Source: Clostridium sp. AM58-1XD
Lineage (GTDB): Bacteria > Bacillota > Clostridia > Lachnospirales > Lachnospiraceae
Assembly: GCF_003464085.1 (NCBI RefSeq)
Contig: NZ_QSDR01000011.1
Location: 62,001-126,000, forward strand
Length of the DNA stretch: 64,000 nt
Reading direction: 5' to 3'
In this document: piece after piece, positions 52,470-61,566 of the stretch
How positions within the stretch are numbered: position 1 is the first letter of the stretch
How the letters are laid out: each line of letters begins with the position of its first letter
Notes under the pieces: generated by a model
The model's input: the letters and a program-made list of their open reading frames with translations, nothing else
The model's database searches: none
What the model was told of the DNA's origin: nothing
Position numbers and translations under genes: made by a program

Positions 52470-52510
52470 AACCGGATACGATGGGAAAATGCCTGTCTGT
52501 CCGGTTTTTC
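52470..52510 (+). terminator. Terminator of the serine operon
   Basis: AACCGGA (52470-52476) pairs with TCCGGTT (52500-52506), then TTTC. Confidence 0.75.
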
Positions 52511-52511
52511 T

Positions 52512-52548
52512 GTTACATAAGAAAGTTCTCCAAACTATCCTGTGTAAC
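52512..52548. repeat. TTACATAGG inverted repeat, copy 2 (degenerate)
   Basis: GTTACATAAGAAAGTTC, loop TCC, AAACTATCCTGTGTAAC. Same arrangement as 33673-33723 with several mismatches, and again followed by a CCTTCCGGGCAGGG block. Confidence 0.75.
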
Positions 52549-52716
52549 AAAAAACCTTCCGGGCAGGGTCGCCCTGCGGCGGTAAGGAATGGTGTCGCTG
52601 AAGTGATTCAATCCCATTTATAATTTCTTGACAGGGCGGACGGTAATTTACGATGGAATCTTTACGTTCTCTGATGATAGAATATAGACAGAAGGATGAG
52701 AAGGAGAGTGAGTGGT

Positions 52717-52911
52717 ATGCGGAAACGATTGTTGACGGCAGGATCGGGAATCGCTGAATCCAGCGAAGGGATAGCCAGTGGGCATCCGATCATTTCCATG
52801 TTTTTTATACAGATTTTAACGTCATTGGCAATGCTCCTGGCGGTAGCAGGAACTGCTCTGGGCGTAGGCACCATCATATATATGATAGAAAATGTATTAG
52901 GAATCCTCTGA
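52717..52911 (+). CDS. 64-residue predicted small membrane protein, unknown
   Basis: Short basic N-terminus (MRKRLLTAGSG), then two hydrophobic stretches (IISMFFIQILTSLAMLLAVAG and LGVGTIIYMIENVLGIL). AAGGAG lies 10 bases before ATG 52717; an in-frame ATG at 52696 exists. A TTGACA at 52628 may belong to its promoter. A terminator follows. Not recognised; looks real because it has ribosome site, hydrophobic pattern and terminator. Confidence 0.5.
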   Translation: MRKRLLTAGSGIAESSEGIASGHPIISMFFIQILTSLAMLLAVAGTALGVGTIIYMIENVLGIL

Positions 52912-52926
52912 TTAAAAGGAATAGGG

Positions 52927-52962
52927 CTGCTGTGCTGACTGATTGTCGGCCGGCAGTTTTTT
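52927..52962 (+). terminator. Terminator after the small membrane protein
   Basis: CTGCTGTGCTGAC (52927-52939) and GTCGGCCGGCAG (52945-52956), with wobbles, then TTTTTT. Confidence 0.7.
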
Positions 52963-52963
52963 A

Positions 52964-53020
52964 TTACATAGGAAAGCGATTGATGATATAAAGCCCTCCA
53001 AGCAGGAGGACAGAGGATGG
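52964..53020. repeat. TTACATAGG repeat, copy 3 (partial)
   Basis: TTACATAGGAAAG (52964-52976) followed by AAAGCCCTCCAAGCAGGAGG (52987-53006), the trailing block seen after the other copies. The right arm of the inverted repeat is missing. The gap 52912-53268 otherwise holds the operators below and no gene. Confidence 0.55.
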
Positions 53021-53096
53021 CCCAGTGACCTGCCTGCCTTAAAAAGAAGGCTTAAGGGATATGCCGTTTTCTGTCAAGGGAAAAAGATGACAGATA

Positions 53097-53242
53097 GTGA
53101 CAAATTGTCACCAAAAAAATAAGGAAGAACTAAGGTAAATTTCAGCAAAGTGACAAATTGTCATTTTTAACACAAAAAAAACAGAAGTTTACTTGAAAAG
53201 GATTTTTAACTATAGTATAATCGCAAACATGACAGTGTGTCA
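53097..53242. promoter_or_regulatory. Three TGACA-N3-TGTCA operators of the efflux operon
   Basis: Thirteen-base palindromes at 53098-53110, 53151-53163 (both TGACAAATTGTCA) and 53230-53242 (TGACAGTGTGTCA). The third lies just downstream of the predicted transcription start and 26 bases before the TetR-family gene, fitting autorepression by that regulator. Confidence 0.75.
53193..53221 (+). promoter_or_regulatory. Promoter TTGAAA-17-TATAAT of the efflux operon
   Basis: TTGAAA (53193-53198), 17 bases, TATAAT (53216-53221), flanked by the palindromic operators. Confidence 0.75.
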
Positions 53243-53268
53243 GCATATACGGAAGGTGAGGGGAAGAG

Positions 53269-53892
53269 ATGCCAACACAACGATTTTTTAACTTGAAGGA
53301 GGAAAAGCGTGACATTATAAAACAGGCAGCAATGGAAGAATGTTCCAGAGTACCGTACATAGAAATTTCGATTAATAAGATTATAAAGACGGCGGACATA
53401 TCCAGAGGAAGTTTTTACACGTACTTCGAAGATAAAGATGACATGATAAAATATCTTCTGAATGATTTCAGAATTGCATGTATGAACCATATTTACATGG
53501 AAATTGAGAAAGCAGACGGAGACATTATTAAAGCGACAGAGAATATGACATTCGATCTCATGGATCACGGGCAGGATTATCCAAATGCAAATGTATACAG
53601 AAATCTTTTGCTGAATGTAGGTTCAATGACAAATATGAAGAGTTTTGGATTCGGCACGTTCCTGTATGACAGCGTAGAATATCAAGAATTTGTCGATCAC
53701 TGCTATAAGCTGAATAATCTCGAGAAATGTCCTTTCAGGGATAAACACCAGCTGGCATGCGTATTGGAGCTTCTCATTTCCGATGCGCTCAAGCATGTGG
53801 CCATGTATCATATGATGCCTCTTACAGAGAGGGAAAATGTAAAGGAAATTGTGCATGAACAGCTGGAAATTATCCGGCGGGGACTGCAGTAG
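53269..53892 (+). CDS. TetR/AcrR family transcriptional regulator
   Basis: 207 residues. N-terminal helix-turn-helix (KRDIIKQAAMEECS ... EISINKIIKTADISRGSFYTYFEDKDDMI), then a helical ligand domain. First gene of an operon with an adaptor, an RND pump and two TolC-like proteins, and downstream of three matching palindromes. It probably represses them until a drug or envelope signal binds. Confidence 0.94.
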   Translation: MPTQRFFNLKEEKRDIIKQAAMEECSRVPYIEISINKIIKTADISRGSFYTYFEDKDDMIKYLLNDFRIACMNHIYMEIEKADGDIIKATENMTFDLMDHGQDYPNANVYRNLLLNVGSMTNMKSFGFGTFLYDSVEYQEFVDHCYKLNNLEKCPFRDKHQLACVLELLISDALKHVAMYHMMPLTERENVKEIVHEQLEIIRRGLQ

Positions 53893-53913
53893 ATAAGGAA
53901 AAGGAGAGCAGTT

Positions 53914-55038
53914 ATGAAAAAGGGAGTAAAAATTATGATCGGCCTCGTTGTTGTAGGCCTGGCAGCCGGAGGGCTATATGCGAAGTTTGGCATTAAAAAA
54001 ACAGTGGAGGAAGAGGATGTAAGACCCGCAGTTACGGCGCAGCAGCCGCAGATGGGAGATATCACCCTCTATACGAACGTGATCGGGACGATTGAACCTT
54101 CCGAGACAGTTTCGGTTGCACCAAAGATGAGCGGAGAAGTGCTGGAAGTGCTTTTTGAAGCGGGCCAGTACGTAGAGGCAGGCCAGCCTCTCTGCCGGAT
54201 CGACTCCGATGCACTTACGGCTCTGAGAATTCAGGTGGACAGCGCGCAGGTTGCCATGAACGACGCAAATAATTCCCTTCAGAGAATGCAGGCGCTGTTT
54301 GCAGGAGGAACGATTTCTCAGCAGGCTTTCGAGCAGGCGCAGAGCGCAGCGACTGGCGCAAGACTTCAGTATGAAGCGGCGAAGAACCAGTATGATCTTC
54401 AGGTAAAATATACGACTGTTACAGCCCCAATCAGCGGCGTGATCGAATCGAGAGGAATTGATCCCCATGACATGATATCACCGGCTACTGCCGTATGCGT
54501 AATTTCAGCAAAGGACCAGATCATGGTAAAATTCAGTGTTCCGGAACGTGTTATGAAAAACCTTCAGACGGGCATGCCTGTTTCCCTGGATAAATACGGA
54601 ACGGAATACGATGGAAGCATTACTGAAATCGCGTCTATCGTAGATTCCGGCAGCGGCCTGTATCAGGTAAAAGCCAGCATAGCAAATGGCGAATCACTGA
54701 CTACAGGTTCCAGAGTTAAAGTCAATGTTATGAAGGATAAGGTGGAAAACGTCCTTAAAATTCCGCTGGGAGCCGTTTCTTATGATGAAGGAAACCCGTT
54801 TGTATATACATATAAAGATGGAAAAGCCAATCGTATCGACATTGACAGCGGTATTTATGATACGGAAGAGATGGAAGTGAAAAGCGGTCTGAGTACAGAT
54901 GACCAGGTAATTGTTACCTGGAGCAACGAGCTTACGGACGGCGTGGAGGTTCTTTTTGTGGATGAAAGCCAGGAAGCAGAGACAGAGGCGGCTGCAGGAG
55001 AAGAATCGGAAGCTGCAGGCGAGAGCGCAGCAGAATAG
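53914..55038 (+). CDS. RND efflux adaptor (membrane fusion protein, HlyD/AcrA family)
   Basis: 374 residues. N-terminal membrane anchor, barrel-sandwich half EVLEVLFEAGQYVEAGQPLCRID, coiled-coil hairpin (ALRIQVDSAQVAMNDANNSLQRM ... QQAFEQAQSAATGARLQ), second half YTTVTAPISGVIESRGID, then a beta-barrel domain and an acidic tail. Links the RND pump to an outer component. Confidence 0.93.
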   Translation: MKKGVKIMIGLVVVGLAAGGLYAKFGIKKTVEEEDVRPAVTAQQPQMGDITLYTNVIGTIEPSETVSVAPKMSGEVLEVLFEAGQYVEAGQPLCRIDSDALTALRIQVDSAQVAMNDANNSLQRMQALFAGGTISQQAFEQAQSAATGARLQYEAAKNQYDLQVKYTTVTAPISGVIESRGIDPHDMISPATAVCVISAKDQIMVKFSVPERVMKNLQTGMPVSLDKYGTEYDGSITEIASIVDSGSGLYQVKASIANGESLTTGSRVKVNVMKDKVENVLKIPLGAVSYDEGNPFVYTYKDGKANRIDIDSGIYDTEEMEVKSGLSTDDQVIVTWSNELTDGVEVLFVDESQEAETEAAAGEESEAAGESAAE

Positions 55039-55063
55039 TGGAAGCAGAAGGTGAGGAACTGAT

Positions 55064-58000
55064 ATGATTAACTTTACAAAATTTGCGTTAAAACGCCCGG
55101 TCACCGTACTGCTCGCCCTTGTCACACTGATTTTCTTCGGCATGCAGTCCGTGCTCGGTTCCAAAGTAGAGCTTACACCGGAAATGGAAATGCCCATGAT
55201 GCTTGTAGCGACTGTTTACGCAGGCGCCAGCCCGGAAGATGCCAATGAACTGATCGGTAAAAAGGTTGAGGACGCCGTTGCATCGCTGAGCGGTATTAAA
55301 GAAGTTGATACATTTGCTATGGAAAACGTATCCATCGCACTGATCCAGTATAACTATGGAACGGATATGGATACGGCATATCTCGATTTGAAAAAGGCGG
55401 TAGACGGCATAAAGAGCGATCTTCCGGAAGCTGCAGAAGAATCAAATATTCTGGAAATGGATATGAACGCACAGCCGGTTGTTATGATGGCAATCAGCGG
55501 TGGTACGGAAGGTAACCTATATAACTATGTAGACAATGAGATTGTTCCGGAGTTGGAGAAGCTTTCCAGCGTTGGCGAGATTTCCCTGGCAGGCGGCCGT
55601 GAAAGCTATGTTAGAATAGAATTGCTTCCGGAGCAGCTGAACCAGTACCATCTGGACATGACGACGGTAGCGAAGCTGGTAGGAGCCGCAGATTTTGCAA
55701 TTCCTGCAGGTAAGACAAAAGTAGGTAAGGAATCACTGAGCGTCAGCGTAGGTAACGATTATGACGATATAGAAAGCCTGAAATCGATTCCGATTCCTCT
55801 TGCAGACGGAAATACCATTCATCTTTCTGATATAGCCAATGTGTATGAAGCACTGGAGGATGCCAACAGTATCGGCCGCTACAACGGCCAGGATGTCGTT
55901 TCTTTGAGCGTTAAGAAACAGCAGAGTGCCAGTGCCGTAGAAGTATCAAAACAGGTTAACAAGGAAATCGAGGTTCTTCAGAAGAAGAATCCGGCCCTTC
56001 AGGTGGAGATGATTTACGATTCCAGTGATATGATTCTGGATTCCATTAAGAACGTACTGCAGACACTCGTTATGGCTATTATACTTTCGATGATCGTACT
56101 GTTCCTGTTCTTCGGTGACATTAAAGCATCATTGATCGTAGGCAGTTCCATTCCTGTTTCTGTGGTAGTATCCCTGATTCTTATGAACGCCATGGGATTT
56201 TCCCTGAACGTTATTTCTCTGGGCGCCCTGGTACTGGGCGTTGGTATGATGGTTGACAACTCAATCGTTATGCTGGAAAGCTGCTTCCGAGGAAAAGAAG
56301 GAAGGAATTATTACGACGCCGCAATCAGCGGAGCCAAAATGGTTATCAATTCCCTGATCGGTTCGACGGCGACCACCTGTGTCGTTTTCCTGCCGCTGGC
56401 ACTTCTGCAGGGACTTTCGGGACAGCTGTTTAAGCCCCTTGGATTTACGATTGTATTCTGTATGACGGCTTCCCTGTTTTCAGCTATCATTATTGTGCCG
56501 CTCATGTATCTGTTCATGCACCCGCAGGAACGTACGGAGACGCCGGTCAATCAGATGGTATCCGCCCTGCAGGACGCATACAGAAAAGCTGTAGTTAAGA
56601 TTCTTCCAAAGAAGAAGACTGTTCTTTTTACGGCGTTCATCCTTCTCGTGTTCTCATTCCTCATGGCGGCTAAACTGGGAATGGAACTTATGCCCCAGGT
56701 GGATGAAGGTATTGTCAATATGACGATTACTACGAAACCGGGCCTGACGATTGAAGCGAATAATGATATATTAGGAAAACTGGAAGATATGGTCATGTCT
56801 GATGAGGACGTGGATCATTACCTCCTTACATACGGCGCCAGCGGCCTTAGCATTTCTGCCGGCGACTCTTCTACGCTTACCGCCTATCTGAAAGATGACA
56901 GAAAGCTTTCCACGGCGGAAGTAATGAAAAAATGGAGAAAAGAAACTCAGAAGATGACGGACTGTACGGTTACACTGGAGAACGGAAGCAGTTCCGGTTC
57001 CAGCAGCATGCAGTCAGACAATATTGAAATTGATATCTCCAGCGTTGACTATGAGGCGGCCAAGGCGGTTGCAAAAGATATGGTAGCCCAGCTGAAACAG
57101 CGGCCGGATGTAACAAAGGTGCATTCTTCTGTAGAAAACGCGGCTCCTGTTGTCAAGGTAAAGATTGATCCCATCAAGGCGCAGGCAGAAGGCCTGACAC
57201 CGGCCAGCGTGGGAAGCGTAATTTATTCCACTCTCAGCGGAGTGGAAGCGATGAAGCTGAATTCTACAGGCGAAGATATCACGGTAAAAGTGGAGTTCGC
57301 CCCTGACGAATATGATACGATTGATAAGATGGAAGGGCTTCTGCTTTCAACTCCGATGGGAAGCCAGGTTCCTCTGTCCGATATCGCCGAAGTATCTTAC
57401 GCTGACAGCCCGCTGACGATTACGCGAATGGATAAACAGTATAAAGTATCCATAACATGTGAAGCAGTGGAGGGGTATGAGAAAACTGCAGAGACGGAAG
57501 TAAAGAAGTTTGCCGCTGAATATCAATTCCCTCTGGCGTATCAAATACGGCCAACTCAATGGATGAACAGATGATGGATGAGATGACGGCTCTTCTGGGA
57601 GCAATCGGTACGGCTGTATTCCTGATTTTCGTAGTTATGGCAATGCAGTTTGAATCTCCGAAATTTTCACTCATGGTTATGTTTACGATCCCGTTCAGTT
57701 TGATCGGTGCGTTCGGCCTTCTGTTTATAGCCAGATGTAAGATCAATATGGTATCCATGCTTGGATTCCTGATGATGATCGGTACGGTAGTTAACAACGG
57801 TATTCTGTATGTGGATACGGTAAATCAGCTGCGAGGGGAACTGGGACTTCAGAAAGCCCTTGTAGAAGGCGGCGCCATCCGTATGCGTCCGATCATGATG
57901 ACGACGCTCACAACAGTCCTTTCCATGATTCCGCTTGCTGTGGGATATGGTAAGTCAGGTGCAACGCTGCAGGGTCTGGCCCTCGTTAACGTCGGCGGTC

Positions 58001-58104
58001 TGATCGCATCTACCGTACTGGCCCTCATCCTTCTGCCAACATTGTATGGCATGGTAGACAAGACAGGTAAAAAGCATTTTGACGTAGAGAACTTTGAAGA
58101 TTAA
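55064..58104 (+). CDS. RND family efflux transporter (AcrB/HAE type), frameshifted
   Basis: Restored length 1013 residues. Two repeats of membrane helix plus large extracellular loop: KRPVTVLLALVTLIFFGMQSV at the start, MILDSIKNVLQTLVMAIILSM, GALVLGVGMMVDNSIVMLES (proton-relay Asp), and the C-terminal GTVVNNGILYVDTVNQLR. The frame leaves at about 57530 (QFPLAYQIRP, stop 57574); the right frame continues SGVSNTANSMDEQMMDEM to 58104. One C is missing in CCC. The inner ATG at 57559 is not a start. Proton-driven drug export, an unusual class for a one-membrane cell. Confidence 0.92.
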
Positions 58105-58127
58105 TGGAAAGAAAATGAGAGGTGGAT

Positions 58128-59312
58128 ATGGTGAAACGAAGTAGAAACAGGCTGATATCCCTGGGAATTGCTGCCGCGATGGCAGCAGTTCCATCCATGC
58201 AGGTGTTCGCCAGCCCGGAATTTGCCCATACGGCGGAAGAATGGGCAAGGCTTCGGGACGATGTAATGGAATATGGGGAACTGGCGGATTTAATTCACGA
58301 ATACAACACCACGGTTTATAAGAATCAGGTAGCATATGATGATGCACGCGACCAGGATTTTAATGATGCAAAGGATGCGCTGGCGAGCCAGGCCAATGAC
58401 CTGTTTTCTCAGTCGGATTCCATGTATCCGGAAGATACATATGCGATGGCTCCTGGCGGCATCTATGCGAATATGATTTACGGTTCAGCCATGATGGAAT
58501 ATTATGCGAAGGCAGCACTTCAGACATCGGAATCCAGCCTCGTGGATAATACGATGCTCCGGATCCGGTACGATCAGCAGGAGGCCGGCCTCGTCATGCA
58601 GGCTCAGATCCTGATGAATTCCTATGAACAGCTGGAGAAGAACATGGCGCTTCTGGAAGATACAAAGGGGCTTTTGGAAGCAGTTTACCAGTCTACGCTG
58701 ATACAGAGGGATCATGGCCTTGTAACACAGGCAGATGTCCTGAAGGCCCAGGAGAATATCAGCAACCTGGATGCCAATATCCAGACTGCAGAAAAGAGCA
58801 GGGATCAGGTAAAACGGAACCTCTGTCTGCTGACGGGATGGAGCGTAAATGCGAATCCTGATATCCGCCCGATTCCGGAAGTGGATATGACGAGAATTGA
58901 CCGTATGAACCCGGCGGCGGATACAGCGACAGCCCTGGCAAATAATTATGATTTGCGCTACTATACGAAGCAGTTGGAAAACGTAGGGGAAGAAAGTGCG
59001 AGAAAAACAGCACAGGCTAACATCGACAATACGAAAGAGACGGTAACAAGCCAGGTAAAGACCTTATACGAAACGGTTCTGAATAAGCGGACTTCCTATG
59101 AAACTGCTCAGATGGCTCTTACCCTGGAAGAAGTAAATAAGAGGGATATGGATCAGAAATATCAGGTTGGTTCGGCCAGTCCTCTGGAATACCGTCAGGC
59201 ACAGAACACGTATCTTCAGAAAGCAGTGGCAGTGGATACGGCAAAGCTGGATTTATTCCAGGCGATTGAAAATTATGAGTGGGCACTGAAAGGTCTTGTA
59301 TCAGGAAGCTAG
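58128..59312 (+). CDS. TolC-family protein, first of two
   Basis: 394 residues. Signal peptide (ISLGIAAAMAAVPSMQVFAS), then long alpha-helical coiled coil typical of the outer-membrane efflux family: MLRIRYDQQEAGLVMQAQIL, LIQRDHGLVTQADVLKAQENIS, QKYQVGSASPLEYRQAQNTYL, DLFQAIENYEWALKGLV. ATG 58128 follows GAGAGGTGG. Directly after the pump gene. In an organism without an outer membrane its role is unclear. Confidence 0.85.
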   Translation: MVKRSRNRLISLGIAAAMAAVPSMQVFASPEFAHTAEEWARLRDDVMEYGELADLIHEYNTTVYKNQVAYDDARDQDFNDAKDALASQANDLFSQSDSMYPEDTYAMAPGGIYANMIYGSAMMEYYAKAALQTSESSLVDNTMLRIRYDQQEAGLVMQAQILMNSYEQLEKNMALLEDTKGLLEAVYQSTLIQRDHGLVTQADVLKAQENISNLDANIQTAEKSRDQVKRNLCLLTGWSVNANPDIRPIPEVDMTRIDRMNPAADTATALANNYDLRYYTKQLENVGEESARKTAQANIDNTKETVTSQVKTLYETVLNKRTSYETAQMALTLEEVNKRDMDQKYQVGSASPLEYRQAQNTYLQKAVAVDTAKLDLFQAIENYEWALKGLVSGS

Positions 59313-59322
59313 GATGATGATT

Positions 59323-60519
59323 ATGAAAAAAAGAAATGAAACATTTTCATATTGGAAAAAGAAAATCCTGTCCGGCGCGGCAGCAGGAACGATCGCACTT
59401 TGCATGGCGTGTTCCGTTTCAATGACAGTACTGGCAGAGCCTGTAAGCGAACAGATTTCCGGTGATACCATAGAATACGGCCAGATCAAGGAATGGATCA
59501 GACAGTATAATCCGTTGATTAAAAACGCCAATGAATCGTATTACATCCTTGCAGAGGAATCTATGAAGGTTGCAGATCAGCTGAGGGATGAGGCGAATGA
59601 TTTGTATGATGAGGCCAAGGATCTGGAAAAGGTCGGAACGCCGGAAGCGAAAGAGGCTGCAAAGTATCTGAGGCAGAATGTAAAGGAACTGCGCAAATAC
59701 GCGAAAAAGCAGCAGGATTCATCTGAGAATATGGATGAAAGCTTTACTTCAGGAAGAAAGCAGCTGAACCATACGGAAGATACGATGACATACAATGTAC
59801 AGATGCTGGTGAACACATACTGGCAGCTGCAGTCTCAGCGTAAGGTGGTGCAGAAAAGTGTGGAGGCAGCACAGGCTGCCGTAGATGCTTCGCATGCGAT
59901 GGCGGCGCAGGGTATGGTGGTAGAGAGCGGATTGCTGGCCTCTGCAAACGGACTCGGAAGCGCACAGGCTTCTCTGACAGCGCTGGACGCCGGAATCGAA
60001 AAGGTAAGGCGTAACATCTATACACTGACAGGGCAGGGATATGCCAGCGGAGTCGGGATCGGAGAGGTACCTTCTTCGGATATGGACCGCCTTACAGGAA
60101 TTGATCTGGATAAGGACTGCACTTCGGCGATTGGAAATAATTATGAATTGATTACAAAGCGTCATACAGAGTTGGATGTTAAGACGAATAAGAAGGATAA
60201 AAGCCGTCTGCGCGATATCGAAGAGTCGGAAGCAAAGATGGAGATTACAATCCGCGGCCTGTATCAGGATATGACAGGAAAGAAGGCTTCATACGATGCG
60301 GCAAAAGCATCATATGAGAGTGCGCTGATTACGTGGAACGGCGCTCAGATACAGAATCAGCAGGGAATGCTGAGCCGCGCACAATATCTGCAGCAGGAAG
60401 CAGAATTCCTGTCGGCAGAATCGGCATTAAAGGTAGCTGATTTGGAGCTGTTCCAGGCTATGGAAACGTATGACTGGGCCGTGAACGGCCTTGTCGTCAC
60501 TGATGACGGTTCTCAGTAA
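59323..60519 (+). CDS. TolC-family protein, second of two
   Basis: 398 residues. Signal peptide (CMACSVSMTVLAEP), then coiled-coil helices parallel to the first (SMKVADQLRDEANDLYDEAKDL, HAMAAQGMVVESGLLASANGL, NQQGMLSRAQYLQQEAEFLS, DLELFQAMETYDWAVNGLV). ATG 59323 has AGGA 8 bases upstream; ATG 59314 is an alternative. Divergent paralogue of the preceding gene, closing the operon. Also could be a general surface coiled-coil protein. Confidence 0.82.
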   Translation: MKKRNETFSYWKKKILSGAAAGTIALCMACSVSMTVLAEPVSEQISGDTIEYGQIKEWIRQYNPLIKNANESYYILAEESMKVADQLRDEANDLYDEAKDLEKVGTPEAKEAAKYLRQNVKELRKYAKKQQDSSENMDESFTSGRKQLNHTEDTMTYNVQMLVNTYWQLQSQRKVVQKSVEAAQAAVDASHAMAAQGMVVESGLLASANGLGSAQASLTALDAGIEKVRRNIYTLTGQGYASGVGIGEVPSSDMDRLTGIDLDKDCTSAIGNNYELITKRHTELDVKTNKKDKSRLRDIEESEAKMEITIRGLYQDMTGKKASYDAAKASYESALITWNGAQIQNQQGMLSRAQYLQQEAEFLSAESALKVADLELFQAMETYDWAVNGLVVTDDGSQ

Positions 60520-60542
60520 AAGGATTTTACAGCGTCAATAAG

Positions 60543-60662
60543 AAAAAGAGCATTGCATAAAAGAAAAAGTATCGTCCCAATACCGGAATTTATTGAACAA
60601 CAGTGGAATAACCACTGGATCTGGTATGCCGGACGATACTTTTTTCATGCAATGCTCTTTTT
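60543..60662. terminator. Long double-stem terminator between convergent genes (hairpin family, diverged)
   Basis: AAAAAGAGCATTGCAT (60543-60558) pairs with ATGCAATGCTCTTTTT (60647-60662). Inside, AAGTATCGTCC (60566-60576) pairs with GGACGATACTT (60631-60641). The inner part (ATACCGGA ... TCTGGTAT) resembles the conserved-loop repeat but its loop has diverged. It ends the efflux operon and overlaps the 3' end of the GntR gene. Confidence 0.8.
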
Positions 60663-61318
60663 ATTTTGCGGAATCCGTTTAAATAACGGAAAGGAGTCCT
60701 GGATATGATAGAATTCTGCTAAATGAATGGTAATCAGACGTACAGCCTCTTTTTCATCACGGTTAATCATTGCTTCAACGATCGCGTGATGTCCGACGCT
60801 GGCGGATACCACATCGATGTATTATAGGAAAGCATGACTTCCATCTGCCTGAGAAGGTGGGTCTGATACTTTTCCAGAACAGGGTTTTTTGACAGAATTC
60901 CAAGAGTGAGATGAAACAGATAGTCGTTTCGAATCCGCTCCAGGCGATTCCCGGAGTCTTTCGCCTCCGTACACTTATCAGCAATACTTTTTAAATGATA
61001 AAACTCCTCGTTGCTTCCTCTGAAAATAGCCAGACGCACGGCCATGGTATCGATTGCAATGCGCATAATGCCAAGGTTGATAATATCGGATTCGTCAAAA
61101 GAAGCAACCTCTACAAATCGGTTCGGATAGATGTTTACAAGCCCTTCCCCCTCAAGCTTTCTCAGCGCATCCCGTACGGGGGTGCGGCTAATACCAAGAT
61201 CTTTGGCGATGGCCGTCTCAGGCACTTTGTCACCAGGCCGCAGTTCCAGATTCAATATCATATTAAGAATATGTTCATATACCGGTTCCGTAAGAGAAAC
61301 CGCATGTTCTGTTTTCAT
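60645..61318 (-). CDS. GntR/FadR-family regulator, frameshifted near the C-terminus
   Basis: Winged helix PGDKVPETAIAKDLGISRTPVRDALRKLEGEGLV, then FCD domain (IMRIAIDTMAVRLAIF, NDYLFHLTLGILSKNPVLEKY). The frame stops at 60767 (SDITRSLKQ). The next frame gives GHHAIVEAMINRDEKEAVRLITIHLAEFYH and stops at 60645. One base is missing at about 60793, in GG of TCGG, so restored length is 224. The HHAIVEAM segment carries the FCD metal-binding His, lost in the broken frame. Divergent from the transketolase operon at 61615 and its probable regulator. Confidence 0.88.
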
Positions 61319-61388
61319 AGGATCGCCTCACTTCTGTATTTATACGATGTCACTTTGCCAGCAATGACAGAATATACAATCTTTATTT

Positions 61389-61417
61389 ATTATACCTGAA
61401 AAGTAATGTTTTTTCAA
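61389..61417 (-). promoter_or_regulatory. Promoter of the GntR gene (TTGAAA-17-TATAAT)
   Basis: On the minus strand, TTGAAA (61412-61417), 17 bases, TATAAT (61389-61394), about 70 bases before the ATG. Confidence 0.7.
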
Positions 61418-61436
61418 TAAAAAATAAAACAAAGAT

Positions 61437-61452
61437 AAACTTTATAAAGTTT
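61437..61452. promoter_or_regulatory. Operator palindrome A
   Basis: AAACTTTATAAAGTTT, a perfect 16-base palindrome, about 20 bases upstream of the GntR promoter's -35. Identical core to operator B. Confidence 0.7.
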
Positions 61453-61497
61453 GAGAAAAATATAAACAAAAAAACGGCTGATTTGTTAGTTAAAATG

Positions 61498-61549
61498 TCA
61501 ATTGAAATTTATAAAAAATGTTTTCAATTGAAATTTATAAAAAATGTTT
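61498..61549. repeat. Exact 26-base tandem duplication in the divergent promoter region
   Basis: 61498-61523 and 61524-61549 are identical (start TCAATTGAAATTTATAAAAA). Each contains TCAATTGA, a palindrome. It lies between the two operators and duplicates upstream promoter DNA of the transketolase operon. Confidence 0.85.
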
Positions 61550-61566
61550 TATTATATAATTATAAA

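Noticed and set aside
53142..53568. Minus-strand open frames over the TetR promoter and gene
   Set aside because: They are antisense to a clear TetR gene and cross its promoter and operators.
57559..58104. A separate small RND subunit gene at the end of the pump gene
   Set aside because: It is the C-terminal part of the pump after a one-base deletion; the joined protein is a normal 1013 residues.
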